Shown: positions 17,248 through 25,661, numbered from the stretch's first letter. The stretch: DNA of 64,000 bases from an uncultured Treponema sp. (GCA_947166355.1 CAMVDX010000008.1:1-64000); one strand, 5' to 3'. Numbers and translations are program-made. Notes: generated by a model from the sequence alone, not told the origin.

Positions 17248-17889
17248 CTAACTCATACTGTCTGACTTTGAAGCTGAGGCTTCCTTGTACTCCTTTGGAG
17301 TAAGGCCAACAATTTTTTGAAAGCATCTGTCCAGGTGACTCTGATCGCAAAAGCCAGCATCGTAAGTCACCTCGCAGACGCTTTTTTCTTCTTCGAGCAG
17401 CTTCTGAGCCTTTCGAACTTTACACTGAATCTGAAACTGATGAGGTGTAAGTCCGTACATCTTTTTGAATTTCCGAATCAAATGAAAAGGGCTGATATTT
17501 GTATCCTTTGCCATTTCTTCAATAAGATAAAGATTTTCCGGCTGATCAAGGATTGAATCTTTGAGTTCTACGAGAGGTCCGTCCACAACGTCTTTGTCCA
17601 CATCAGACTGACCCTGCATCGTTACGCGCAGACAAGTCACCAGCATCGAATATCCTTTTTCATCAAGCGGCTTTATCTCATGCAAAACATCCGGCGGAAT
17701 CTTAAACTCATCGCCCGCCTTATAGATTTTTGACACACCCTCCATCACAATGCAGACCTTTCCATCTTCAACAATTCCAAGAGTAAGATGTTCGGCATGA
17801 GTGTGAGGAGGATAAGCCTTGGTCCAGTTTTTATAATGAACACATTCTATATCATCATTTTTTTTCTGATATGAAATATGATTAATCAA
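17248..17889 (-). CDS. AraC family transcriptional regulator
   Basis: A 213-residue regulator. The N-terminal part is a cupin-like ligand-binding domain (YPPHTHAEHLTLGIVEDGKV and PPDVLHEIKP). The C-terminal part has two helix-turn-helix motifs (EEMAKDTNISPFHLIRKFKK and VTYDAGFCDQSHLDRCFQKI), ending GLTPKEYKEA. The start is a TTG with GGAAG nine bases upstream. It converges with the cupin gene at 16852-17241; whether it controls that gene is unclear. Confidence 0.9.
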   Translation of the reverse strand: MINHISYQKKNDDIECVHYKNWTKAYPPHTHAEHLTLGIVEDGKVCIVMEGVSKIYKAGDEFKIPPDVLHEIKPLDEKGYSMLVTCLRVTMQGQSDVDKDVVDGPLVELKDSILDQPENLYLIEEMAKDTNISPFHLIRKFKKMYGLTPHQFQIQCKVRKAQKLLEEEKSVCEVTYDAGFCDQSHLDRCFQKIVGLTPKEYKEASASKSDSMS

Positions 17890-17906
17890 AAGTATAGTCT
17901 TCCTTA

Positions 17907-18392
17907 TTAATATCCAAATTCGCCGACGATTGATTCATCATTTTTAATCCAGTCATTTACATCAATAATTCTGTATTCTGTTGCTGTATCACGAACAATA
18001 ACCGTTTTAATTCCTGCATTTATAACCAGTCTTTTACACATTGAACAGCAGATAGAATTTTTGATGATTTCGTTTGTTTCAACCTCGCGGCCAGAAAGAT
18101 AAAGTGTTGAGTCAATCATTTTTGCTCGTTCTGCGCTGATAATTGCATTGGCTTCGGCATGAACACTCCGACACAATTCATATCTTTCTCCACGTGGAAT
18201 ATTCAGTTTCTGACGCACGCAATAACCGATATCAGTACAATTCTGGCGACCACGAGGAGCACCCACATAACCGGTAGAAATAATTTCATCATTCTTTACA
18301 ATTACTGCACCATAACGACGGCGTAAACAGGTACACTGATTTGAAACAACATCTGCAATATCAAGATAATAGTTGATTTTGTCCTTTCGCAT
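17907..18392 (-). CDS. dCMP deaminase family protein
   Basis: A 161-residue cytidine/deoxycytidylate deaminase-like protein. The zinc site is visible as HAEANAI (His and catalytic Glu) and, downstream, CCSMCKRLVINAG (two cysteines). The insert between them (GAPRGRQNCTDIGYCVRQKL) is the extended zinc-binding segment of dCMP deaminases and ComEB-like proteins. It should convert dCMP to dUMP for thymidylate synthesis. I chose ATG 18392, which has GGAG seven bases upstream, over an ATG at 18404. Confidence 0.88.
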   Translation of the reverse strand: MRKDKINYYLDIADVVSNQCTCLRRRYGAVIVKNDEIISTGYVGAPRGRQNCTDIGYCVRQKLNIPRGERYELCRSVHAEANAIISAERAKMIDSTLYLSGREVETNEIIKNSICCSMCKRLVINAGIKTVIVRDTATEYRIIDVNDWIKNDESIVGEFGY

Positions 18393-18488
18393 GATTCGCT
18401 CCAATTTTTTAATAAGCTGATTTTTAAATTATACTTTATGAATTAAAAGTTGTAATCAAAATAATTTATAAATATGCAATCTTGTTTG

Positions 18489-19337
18489 TCATATATTTCC
18501 CGGAAAAACAAACTCCAGATTTTCCCTTGCGACTTCAACAAGCCGCTGGATTTTGTTCACAGGTGTGGGAGCCCGGTCTGTAAGTTTGAAGGCCGGGAAG
18601 AAACGAGTAATATGAAGTGGGATTTTTTTACCAGTCTGATTTTCCAGCGAGGCCACCCAGGAAGAAAGCTGGCGCATTTCTTCTTCGCTGTCGTTTTCGC
18701 CGGGGATGATTAGAGTTGTAAGTTCCACGTGGCAGGCGCCGGCGGCGGTGGTGATAAAGTTTTTTACCATCTGAAAATCTCCGCCGATGAAGTTTCGGTA
18801 AAAGTTATCTGTAAAAGCCTTGAGGTCAATATTCATTGCGTCGATATATGGGAGAATTTCGTTGAGGACTTTTTGTGTGGCGCTACCGTTTGTTACCAAA
18901 ACATTTTCTAAACCTGCTTCCTTCGCCAGTCTTGCTGTATCTCGCACAAACTCATAACCAACAAGCGGCTCATTGTAAGTAAAGGCAAGTCCAATGTTAC
19001 CGCGTGGGCGAAGGTCCAGCGCAGTTTTTACAATTTCATACGGCTCATAAAACTCCGCCTTATCTTTATATTCAAACGCCTTCTGCGACCATGAGATACT
19101 TGAGTTCTGACAAAAGGGACAACGCAGATTACAGCCATAAGAACCAAGCGATAAAATCATGCTGCCCGGCCTGAACATCTTAAGAGGTTTCTTTTCGATG
19201 GGGTCCAGCGCAAGAGAAGTAAGTCTTCCGTAGTTAGCGGCAACTATCTGGCCGCCCCGACAGGTCCGCGCTCCACAAAAACCTGTCTGGCCTTCTTCGA
19301 TTTTACATTGTCTGAAACATACATCACAAACCGGCAT
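18489..19337 (-). CDS. amrS: AmmeMemoRadiSam system radical SAM enzyme
   Basis: A 282-residue radical SAM protein. The iron-sulfur motif CxxxCxxC is GCNLRCPFCQN near residue 70. It is preceded by an N-terminal cysteine cluster (CDVCFRQCKIEEGQTGFC), which is typical of AmrS and pyruvate formate-lyase activase-like enzymes. The glycine-rich TYNEPLVGYE and LKAFTDNFYRNF segments fit the family. It lies 27 bases downstream of a Memo-AMMECR1 fusion, the standard partner set of the AmmeMemoRadiSam system. The substrate modified by the system is not established, so the pathway is left open. Confidence 0.92.
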   Translation of the reverse strand: MPVCDVCFRQCKIEEGQTGFCGARTCRGGQIVAANYGRLTSLALDPIEKKPLKMFRPGSMILSLGSYGCNLRCPFCQNSSISWSQKAFEYKDKAEFYEPYEIVKTALDLRPRGNIGLAFTYNEPLVGYEFVRDTARLAKEAGLENVLVTNGSATQKVLNEILPYIDAMNIDLKAFTDNFYRNFIGGDFQMVKNFITTAAGACHVELTTLIIPGENDSEEEMRQLSSWVASLENQTGKKIPLHITRFFPAFKLTDRAPTPVNKIQRLVEVARENLEFVFPGNI

Positions 19338-19364
19338 AGAGTTTACTCCACGATTTCCGCAAAG

Positions 19365-20750
19365 CTAATAATGTCTCACAACTTCAAAACGGAACAAATC
19401 AACATCCTCGCCGGGGGCAATTCCGCCTTTGCGTTTTGCAATTGAAATCTGCTGTTCAATTGTGTCTACGCCGTCCAGGTCCGGTAACAACAAGCCTCTC
19501 TTATATCCGCTCTGCACAATCACGCCATATTTTTTTACATCAAGCTGGTCTGGAGAAGAAATCTTTTCTGCCTCGCCAAGAACATCAACATTGATATCAA
19601 GATATTTTAATTCATCTTCTGTGACAGGTTCAAAACGAGGATCTTCGGAAACGGCGCTCACTGCATTATGAATTATTTCAAGTGCAAGATTTTCTTTTGT
19701 TGCGGCAATGGTTCCTATGCAGCCGCGCAAGGCACCAAACTTGTGAACAGAAACAAAGGCACCCGCCCTGGTCTGCAAAAGTTCATCCGGCACCCAGGAA
19801 GGCAATTCCATCTCTCTGCCATTTTTTACAAAATACTCCGCAGACTCCCGAGCAAGTCTTACCCAGGCATCTGATTTCTGACTTTTTTGGGCAATCTCGT
19901 TTTGAACCTGCTGTAGTCGTGTTGCCAGAAAATGTCGTGACTCATCCTCCCCCTTCGGCACAAAAGAACAGATTCCATATCCAACGCCGGTCACATCTTC
20001 ATGCGAATACTCAGTAGCCTCCACAGCCTGACCATCCAGAGCACCTGCCATAATCACAAAAGATTTATGACCGCACTCCGCAGCCTTCTGACAAAAGCTT
20101 TCATCAAAATCAAAAAGCTCTCCAAAGCGCGCCTCTGAACAAACATCCATAATCCGCTTGTCATAAACCGGCCCTTCCTCTGCAAAAACATAAGGCCCGT
20201 AATCCTGAAGCTTATGCGACAAATCTCCACTTGCAACATAAACAACTCTGCGCCCTAAAGATTCAACCGCGTCCTTAATCAAGGTGCCATATTCATAATG
20301 CTTTAAAAGATCGTAGCCAGAAAGCCCAGTGCGAACAAGCTTAAAGTCCTTATATTTTTTTAGAATAAACCAGAGAGGCACCATAGTTCCGTGATCAAGC
20401 TCCGCGCATTTTTCGCCAAGAGTTCCTGCGGGGAAATGAGACTTCTCCGCCCGCGCACACAAGGCTTTTACAAGTTCTTCATCATAACTGACATCAAACT
20501 TGACTTCTGGCGCAGCAAAATCAGCAAAGGAACCAACCGCTCCGCTGCCCGGAGAAATATGAAAATAATCAGAATACATGACACTGTGGGGACTGGACAC
20601 AATTATAGTTTCAGGCTTAAGGGCAGCAATCTGGTCAGCAACTTTTTCATAAGCCTTAATCGTCTTTTCAATCTGCTTTTGGCTTCCCTGTCCAACCTCC
20701 GGCACAATCATCGGCGGATGCGGAACCATAAAGGCTGCTACAATCGACAT
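19365..20750 (-). CDS. Memo-AMMECR1 fusion protein of the AmmeMemoRadiSam system
   Basis: A 461-residue two-domain protein. Residues about 1-270 form a Memo domain, related to class III extradiol dioxygenases, with PHPPMIVPEVGQG, SPHS and an ASGDLSH motif that would hold a metal. Residues about 285-461 are an AMMECR1 domain with the hallmark LRGCIGTI near residue 335 and RKGGIAPGEDVDLFRFEVVR at the end. In many genomes these are separate genes (amrB and amrA). The radical SAM partner follows in the same direction. The biochemical role is unknown. Confidence 0.92.
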   Translation of the reverse strand: MSIVAAFMVPHPPMIVPEVGQGSQKQIEKTIKAYEKVADQIAALKPETIIVSSPHSVMYSDYFHISPGSGAVGSFADFAAPEVKFDVSYDEELVKALCARAEKSHFPAGTLGEKCAELDHGTMVPLWFILKKYKDFKLVRTGLSGYDLLKHYEYGTLIKDAVESLGRRVVYVASGDLSHKLQDYGPYVFAEEGPVYDKRIMDVCSEARFGELFDFDESFCQKAAECGHKSFVIMAGALDGQAVEATEYSHEDVTGVGYGICSFVPKGEDESRHFLATRLQQVQNEIAQKSQKSDAWVRLARESAEYFVKNGREMELPSWVPDELLQTRAGAFVSVHKFGALRGCIGTIAATKENLALEIIHNAVSAVSEDPRFEPVTEDELKYLDINVDVLGEAEKISSPDQLDVKKYGVIVQSGYKRGLLLPDLDGVDTIEQQISIAKRKGGIAPGEDVDLFRFEVVRHY

Positions 20751-20762
20751 TATCTACCTCTC

Positions 20763-21407
20763 TTATAAAACAAATATCAACCAGAGAATTATATAAGCTT
20801 TTTTGATATCACGGTTTACAAGAAGATAGACACTTCCAAAGGCAAGACCAGAAAGCATTGTGATTATTCCGGTCATAAAGTCCTTTGTAAAAAAGTGTCC
20901 GATTCCCCAGGTCAGGGCGACAATAATTCCACCATAAGGGATGTATGGATTTTTGAACCATTCTTCAAAAGCTTTCTGACTGAACACGAGAATCAAGGTA
21001 ACCAGCAGTACTTCAAAAATATAATAGATATACTGGAAAACAAATTTCAGAGGTCCGTTTGCCCTGAATTCTTTTACAACTTTAAAGCCCTTCCAGTCTA
21101 TATAAGAAATAACAAGGCTTCCTATGATTATCAGGATGATTACTAGCAACTTCCATAATTCAACTTTTTCACCTTTCTGGAAGATATCAAAATCACCTTT
21201 TTTCTTTGCAAGTGTAATCACACCAAAAGCAGAAGCGCCCCACAAAATACAGGTAAGAATCCAGTGGATTATATTCTGCGAAACAGTCCAGTCCTTAAGT
21301 TCGGCTCCATACAGAACTGGCTCTAATCCGAATGCAAGAATCACTTCCAATCCAATACCCGCAAAAGCCAGTAAAGCCATAGCTAAATAAAAGAAACCTT
21401 TTTTCAT
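20763..21407 (-). CDS. Multi-pass membrane protein, possibly CPBP-like
   Basis: A 214-residue protein with about six to seven membrane segments. Near the C-terminus GGIIVALTWGIGHFFTKDFM and SGLAFGSVYLLVNRDIKKAY resemble the last motifs of the CPBP (Abi) family of membrane proteases. The usual EExxxR motif appears only as a weak FEEWFK, so protease activity is doubtful. It starts just upstream of the Memo-AMMECR1 gene in the same direction but probably has no shared role. Confidence 0.6.
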   Translation of the reverse strand: MKKGFFYLAMALLAFAGIGLEVILAFGLEPVLYGAELKDWTVSQNIIHWILTCILWGASAFGVITLAKKKGDFDIFQKGEKVELWKLLVIILIIIGSLVISYIDWKGFKVVKEFRANGPLKFVFQYIYYIFEVLLVTLILVFSQKAFEEWFKNPYIPYGGIIVALTWGIGHFFTKDFMTGIITMLSGLAFGSVYLLVNRDIKKAYIILWLIFVL

Positions 21408-21430
21408 TTTATTTCTCCAAATTAATTTTT

Positions 21431-21889
21431 TTATTTCAAATACTGCACATAAATCTGGCAGGGATTTTCGTCGCCCCAGATTTCTTTGATGACTTCCAGC
21501 TCTTTAAAACCGCAGGCAATGTAAAAACGATTTGTGATATCATAATCCGGATACACGCCCATCTGCACAGTTTTTACCTGCATGAAGGAATAGCCGGCAT
21601 CACTTGCAATTTTCTTTGCTGCATCAAAAAGTTGTCGTCCAAGACCATGGCGGTGGAATTCTTTAAGAACTCCCATAACCGCAAGCTCAACAGTATCTTT
21701 CCCGGTTTCCTTGAGACAAAGAAATCCTGCATATTCATCATTTTCTTTTGCAGCAAGAAAAGTCCAGTCGGCGCAATCTGAAATATAATTTTCCCTGCTT
21801 TCATCAACTTCAAACCAGTCATGCAAGGCTTCGAGAATTTTTCTGGAAATGACCCGCTTAGCAGCCGGGTCTTTAATTTGTTCAATCAT
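21431..21889 (-). CDS. GNAT family N-acetyltransferase
   Basis: A 152-residue GNAT enzyme. Motif A is LAVMGVLKEFHRHGLGRQLF, followed by strand MQVKTVQMGVYPDYDITNRF and the closing YIACGFKELEV. AGGAC stands before the ATG. The neighbouring gene upstream (TIGR04076-like) ends 11 bases away in the same direction. The substrate is unknown. Confidence 0.85.
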   Translation of the reverse strand: MIEQIKDPAAKRVISRKILEALHDWFEVDESRENYISDCADWTFLAAKENDEYAGFLCLKETGKDTVELAVMGVLKEFHRHGLGRQLFDAAKKIASDAGYSFMQVKTVQMGVYPDYDITNRFYIACGFKELEVIKEIWGDENPCQIYVQYLK

Positions 21890-21899
21890 TTTTTAGTCC

Positions 21900-22271
21900 T
21901 TAATCTTTTGTAGTTTCATCGGGATAATCCCAGAATTTGCCCTTATGAAAATTAGGATTTCCAAGAGGCTTTGCTGTCAACTTGAAAATCACACAACCGT
22001 CCGGGCAGACAATCGTTTTGGAATATTTACTGTCGCCGCCAAGGTTTTCTAAATCCCCGCCGCTACGGATTGCTTCCATCAAAGGATAAAGCATGGTCAT
22101 AGTTTTTGAGCAGATCCCGTAGCCCTGCTGATTTACCGGGCAACCGTAGGTACAGGTATATTTGTCGCCTGGCTCTTCGCCGTTACGACAATATCTCTCA
22201 GTGTGGTCGCCATGCAGGAAGCCTGTAACTTCCACAGTAAACTCATATTCTTCGTCGTACCATTTTTTCAT
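21900..22271 (-). CDS. TIGR04076 family protein
   Basis: A 123-residue protein with several conserved cysteines and glycines: YTCTYGCPVNQQGYGICS, a central MLYPLMEAIRSGGD, and VCPDGCVIFKLTA near the end. This arrangement matches the TIGR04076 family of about 90-120 residues, whose function is unknown. The cysteines suggest metal or disulfide binding. AAGGAG stands eight bases before the ATG. Confidence 0.7.
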   Translation of the reverse strand: MKKWYDEEYEFTVEVTGFLHGDHTERYCRNGEEPGDKYTCTYGCPVNQQGYGICSKTMTMLYPLMEAIRSGGDLENLGGDSKYSKTIVCPDGCVIFKLTAKPLGNPNFHKGKFWDYPDETTKD

Positions 22272-22319
22272 TTTGATTTACTCCTTATTTTATTATATGT
22301 GGCAAGTTGGGATTTGTAA

Positions 22320-22474
22320 ATGTTGGCGGCTCCCTGCGTGAGGGTATGGAGCCACGCCGTAAGGCGGCCACTGGACTGAGGAGCAAACGTAGTGAGCGAC
22401 GAGGGAAGCGGCTGGAGCGACAGCGGAATGGCGAAACACCCGACCGATTGCCGAAGGCAAGCGGGCACGCCCTA
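22320..22474. repeat. GC-rich dispersed intergenic repeat, copy 3
   Basis: Contains GGTATGGAGCCACGCCG, AAGGCGGCCAC, GGCTGGAGCGACAGCGGAAT and GGCGAAACACCCGAC. These match copy 1 (1479-1620, opposite strand) in sequence and order, over about 140 bases. It separates the TIGR04076 gene from the XRE regulator. Confidence 0.7.
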
Positions 22475-22529
22475 CTTTTTTATTAAAACCTGTGCTATAA
22501 TTATTTATCAACACAAAGTGAGGCAACGA

Positions 22530-22976
22530 ATGGAAGTTTTCGAAATACTTAAAACTCTTCGCGAAAAAAATAATCTTACTCAGGAAGAAATGGCGAGCCG
22601 CGTAAACATTACAAGGCAGGCTGTGAGCCGCTGGGAAACCGGTGAGACTCAGCCTAACCCCGAAATGCTAAAAGTTCTTTCGCGCGAGTTCAACGTTTCT
22701 ATAAATACTCTGCTGGGGTCGCCTCGGCAGCTTTACTGTCAGTGCTGCGGAATGCCTCTTACCGAAGATTCCATGATTAGCCGCGAGCCGGACCAGACCT
22801 TCAACGAAGACTACTGCAAATGGTGCTATACCGACGGCGAATTTATTTACAAGCAGAAAGACTCCCTGATTGATTTTCTTTTGCAGCACATGCCTAATCC
22901 GCAGAATCAGAGCGATGACGAGCGCCGGAAGTTTTATGATAGTATGCTTTCACAGCTCAAGCACTGGAAGGCGTAG
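22530..22976 (+). CDS. XRE regulator with C-terminal zinc ribbon
   Basis: A 148-residue protein. An XRE helix-turn-helix fills residues about 3-62 (LTQEEMASRVNITRQAVSRW and NVSINTLLG). A zinc ribbon of the Zn_ribbon_2 type follows (CQCCGMPLTED and DYCKWCYTDGEF, four paired cysteines), then a helical tail. I chose ATG 22530 because GAGG lies upstream; the longer frame starts inside the GC-rich repeat. It is a probable small repressor or adaptor with unknown targets. Confidence 0.85.
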   Translation: MEVFEILKTLREKNNLTQEEMASRVNITRQAVSRWETGETQPNPEMLKVLSREFNVSINTLLGSPRQLYCQCCGMPLTEDSMISREPDQTFNEDYCKWCYTDGEFIYKQKDSLIDFLLQHMPNPQNQSDDERRKFYDSMLSQLKHWKA

Positions 22977-23155
22977 GCTAAGTCTTCCGAGAGCTCTCCA
23001 CTCCCCGGGTCTGCCACCTCCACGCCCCTCCCGAAAAAGCAACAAGCTGTTTCTTTTTTGTACCTCCGTCCCGTGCTATACTGTTGTCATGATCGGACAG
23101 TTGCTAAAGCTCTCGAAGCATGCCCGGGCATCTCAAAACTCAGGAGGACAAAATC

Positions 23156-23707
23156 ATGCCAAGACCACATAACAAAGAAGACCTGCTCAAAGTAGCGCAG
23201 GAAAATTATGAAGCTCTTATGAGCCTTATTGACGGGCTTACCGAAAAGGAGCTCAATACACCATTTGATTTTTCGGGCCAGCCAAGTAAGAAAGAAGCCC
23301 ACTGGAGCCGCGATAAAAATGTGCGCGACGTTCTCATTCATCTCTACGAATGGCATCAGCTTTTACTGGACTTCCCAAAGAATAATAAAGGCGTAACCGA
23401 CAAGAAAGCGGCCATCGCATTTTTACCGGCCGACTATTCATGGAAAACTTACGGCGCAATGAACCAGATGTTCTGGAAGCGCCATCAGGAAACAAGCCTC
23501 GAAGCCGCAAAAGCAATGTTCAAAAAAAGCCACGCCGCCGCCATGAAGCTGATTGAAGGCTACACCAACGAAGAGCTTTTTACGCAGGCCTATTTTCCAT
23601 GGACAGGCAATGCAGCCCTCGGAGACTATTGCGTAAGCGACACCTCCAGCCACTACGCATGGGCCATCAAAAAGATTAAGGCTCATAAGAAAAACTGCGG
23701 GAAATAA
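23156..23707 (+). CDS. ClbS/DfsB family four-helix bundle protein
   Basis: A 183-residue protein matching ClbS/DfsB: MPRPHNKEDLLKVAQENYEA at the start, the central WSRDKNVRDVLIHLYEWHQL with its histidines, and C-terminal YFPWTGNAALGDYCVSDTSS. ClbS protects colibactin producers by hydrolysing colibactin, and DfsB-type members are general DinB-fold proteins of mostly unknown use. GGAGGA precedes the ATG. No toxin-synthesis genes are near, so a self-resistance role is not supported here. Confidence 0.85.
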   Translation: MPRPHNKEDLLKVAQENYEALMSLIDGLTEKELNTPFDFSGQPSKKEAHWSRDKNVRDVLIHLYEWHQLLLDFPKNNKGVTDKKAAIAFLPADYSWKTYGAMNQMFWKRHQETSLEAAKAMFKKSHAAAMKLIEGYTNEELFTQAYFPWTGNAALGDYCVSDTSSHYAWAIKKIKAHKKNCGK

Positions 23708-23721
23708 AAATCAAGGAATAA

Positions 23722-23872
23722 GGAGGGGGAAGTCCGCTTGAACCGCAGCATAGTTATGCTGCGGGCGAATACCCCCTGCGCCCGAGCCTCCTCACTTCGT
23801 TACGGTGTCTCGGTCTACCCCCTCTCCTAGGGGGACGCAACAAGTTGCTTACCCCCTAAAACCCCCGCTACT
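23722..23872. repeat. GC-rich dispersed intergenic repeat, copy 4
   Basis: Read on the minus strand it holds GCGGGGGTTTTAGGG, CCCCCTAGGAGAGGGGGTAG and a GGGGGAAG-type end. It is the same class as copies at 51786-51870 and 56470-56567, which carry GCGGGTTTTAGGG, CCTAGGAGAAGGGGTGGCG and GGGGGAGACTTCCCCC. It fills most of the gap before the toxin-antitoxin locus. Confidence 0.65.
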
Positions 23873-24002
23873 TCTTCACCAAAATCCAGATTGCAGCATG
23901 GTAATCCGCAATAAAAACAGATTTAATTTCTTCTATTATGTACACTTTGAACGACTCACATTAATTATAACATTGGTAAATTGTTGGAACTCATAAAAAA
24001 AG

Positions 24003-24031
24003 TTGACATAATAATTGTACAATAGTACAAT
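24003..24031 (+). promoter_or_regulatory. Promoter and overlapping operator of the toxin-antitoxin operon
   Basis: TTGACA at 24003-24008 and TACAAT at 24026-24031 are spaced by exactly 17 bases. An inverted repeat, ATTGTAC (24014-24020) and GTACAAT (24025-24031), covers the spacer and -10, as expected for self-repression by the antitoxin. The first gene's ATG is at 24038, only six bases past the -10, so its mRNA would have almost no leader. Confidence 0.8.
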
Positions 24032-24037
24032 TAAAAC

Positions 24038-24427
24038 ATGAGCGAATTAGTAATTGATGCCTCATGTATTCTGGAATTTCTCTTGAATCAGACAAATAAA
24101 GACTCTGTTGTAAAAACTGTCGGTGCAGCTCGCCTTGTTGCACCAAGCTGTCTCCCATTTGAAATTGGTAATGCAATAAGTAAACTTATTAAACGCAAAT
24201 TGATTTCCATTTATGATGGAGTTTCTGTATATCATGAGTTTGCAAGAATTCCAATGAGGATGATGGAGCCGAATATTCCGAATTCAATTGTAATAGCCGG
24301 AGAAACAGAATCTTACGCTTATGATTCATATTACATTTCTCTGGCAAAACAACTTTCGTTGCCCTTGTATACAATGGATGAAGCGATGAAAGCAAATGCC
24401 GTTTCGAGAGGTGTCGCATGCTTGTAG
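24038..24427 (+). CDS. PIN-domain toxin, VapC-like
   Basis: A 129-residue PIN-domain protein. The expected acidic residues are visible in IDAS (Asp7), FEIGNA (Glu near 47) and AYDSYYISLAKQLSLPLYTM followed by DE. VapC toxins are ribonucleases, usually cutting tRNA or rRNA. It overlaps the antitoxin gene by 10 bases. The toxin comes first, opposite to most vapBC operons. The ATG lies six bases from the -10 element with no ribosome-binding site, suggesting leaderless translation. Confidence 0.88.
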   Translation: MSELVIDASCILEFLLNQTNKDSVVKTVGAARLVAPSCLPFEIGNAISKLIKRKLISIYDGVSVYHEFARIPMRMMEPNIPNSIVIAGETESYAYDSYYISLAKQLSLPLYTMDEAMKANAVSRGVACL

Positions 24428-24639
24428 TAACATATTCCGAAGCAAGACAAAATTTCGCTTCTGTTCTGGACAAATCAAAAAATGATGGAGCCGTCCTTGT
24501 AAAACGCGCCGATGGTTCCGTTTTCCGCATTTCTCCTGAAACTTCGGAATCGTCACCATTTGCCGGAATCAAAACACTTTTTGATATAAGGCATGACGAT
24601 ATCATGCAGTCCCTTAAAGAAACGAGAGAAGAAAACTAA
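24418..24639 (+). CDS. Antitoxin, Phd/YefM family
   Basis: A 73-residue protein. The N-terminus MLVVTYSEARQNFASVLDKS is the Phd/YefM fold with the YSEARQNF signature, followed by LVKRADGSVFRISPE. It should bind the operator upstream of the operon and neutralise the PIN toxin with its C-terminal tail. The start codon lies inside the toxin gene, so translation is coupled. Confidence 0.88.
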   Translation: MLVVTYSEARQNFASVLDKSKNDGAVLVKRADGSVFRISPETSESSPFAGIKTLFDIRHDDIMQSLKETREEN

Positions 24640-24929
24640 GAGCTTTGTATGCTTTTACTCTTCTATCCAAAATAAAAATCTTGACAACTGATTTTCGCTT
24701 ATTTAGAATATGGATAACATCGGCTGACAAGGATAATGGCTACGTCATTCTCAAGCCGCTGTTTTTTTTGAGGCTTCCTTTTGTTGGAATGAAGGTGGCG
24801 GCATTTTGGTTCTTACGTCTTTCGGAAAGACTGCAGCAAGTACGAGGCTCCGTAAGGTAGTGGCTATTTTTCTATTATGGATTGGAACCCATTGCGCAGT
24901 ACAATCCAGCCTTTGTCGCTAACGGAGGT
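24640..24929. other. Non-coding or degenerate stretch after the antitoxin gene
   Basis: I see no credible gene here. Short open frames exist on the plus strand but have no ribosome-binding site or recognisable motif. The part near 24842 begins CGAGGCT, which could pair loosely with the AGGCCTCG at 24941-24948, but no full tRNA fold can be built between them. Confidence 0.4.
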
Positions 24930-24949
24930 TCGAATCCTCCAGGCCTCGT
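24925..24949 (+). other. tRNA 3'-end-like fragment
   Basis: GGAGGTTCGAATCCTCC forms a perfect T-arm (five-base stem, TTCGAAT loop) and is followed by AGGCCTCG like an acceptor strand. No matching D-arm or anticodon arm is found upstream. The homology to a wrecked ATPase gene begins directly after it. It may be a leftover attachment site of an element that entered at a tRNA gene. Confidence 0.4.
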
Positions 24950-25446
24950 TTAAAGACTGGTTGCAGGCCTTTGACCTTCTTCGCGATTATCTAGAATCCT
25001 TACCGAAAAATGAAGAACATGTTGTTTTCTTTGATGAAATGCCCTGGCTAGATAATCCGACTGGGCTACCACTCAGGATAATCTTGTCTTCATTATTTGT
25101 GGTTCGGCAACATCCTGGATGGACGAAAAAATCGCAAATAACAAAGGTGGTCTGTTCAATCGCCAGACCTGTAAACTCTTCTTAAAGCCTTTCAAACTGG
25201 CAGAAGTAGTTGAACAAACAAAGCTCAATGGTAATGGCGACCTTACTGCCGTTCTTCAATTTATAAAAAACAATTACGGTAAAGACGAACAATACTGGAG
25301 CAATTCAACAGATAATCCTGCCCGCCGCACTTGGGAACCCAGATTGATATGCTAATCAAACGCCGCGACAGAGTTATAACAATCTGCGAAATCAAATTCT
25401 CCAACGGCGAATATCAGATTATTATGGATGATTTGTTTTATCGGTG
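24949..25446 (+). pseudogene. Broken AAA ATPase gene (DUF234/AAA_34-like)
   Basis: Pieces of one ATPase occur in order but in different frames. First FKDWLQAFDLLRDYLESLPK with Walker B-like VVFFDEMPWLD. Then DNLVFIICGSATSWMDEKIA with NNKGGLFNRQTCKLFLKPF. Last the C-terminal QIDMLIKRRDRVITICEIKF ending SNGEYQI. Such proteins are about 450 residues; here large parts are deleted and frameshifts separate the rest. The N-terminal P-loop is missing. A fragment of a similar family occurs at 37300-37643 near the far end of the island. Confidence 0.7.
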
Positions 25447-25475
25447 AGCTATTGATTTATGAATAACCGTAAAAA

Positions 25476-25661
25476 TTAAAGACCTTTGCAAATTACAGCA
25501 TTCTGCTCCAGAAAACAAAAGAGCTTTATTTCAGAATCATTAAAAACTGGATCATCAGAAAGGATAATAAAAAAACATCTAAAACTTCTAAAAGAGGCAA
25601 GCTGAACAGTCGTAATATTTTTGCAGTACATAGCTTCTTTTAGATTTTCATTAAAACTCAT
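25476..25661 (-). pseudogene. Truncated duplicate of the XRE regulator
   Basis: The first 23 codons (MSFNENLKEAMYCKNITTVQ then LAS) nearly equal the start of the XRE regulator at 30668-31036 (MSFKENLKEAMYCKNLTTVQ then LAA). The two DNA stretches are about 85 percent alike by eye for roughly 65 bases. After that the similarity stops and the helix-turn-helix is lost. This is a partial duplication, left upstream of the HD gene and reading away from it. Confidence 0.65.

Noticed and set aside
20763-21407. A firm call of CPBP intramembrane protease
   Set aside because: The EExxxR motif is not convincing; only the later membrane motifs are similar.
23156-23707. A colibactin self-resistance gene
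   Set aside because: The family is right, but no polyketide or peptide synthetase genes lie nearby, so a specific colibactin role is unsupported.
24842-24949. A complete tRNA between CGAGGCT and AGGCCTCG
   Set aside because: Only the T-arm and acceptor pairing fit. The length is about 107 bases and no D-arm or anticodon arm with a seven-base loop can be formed.
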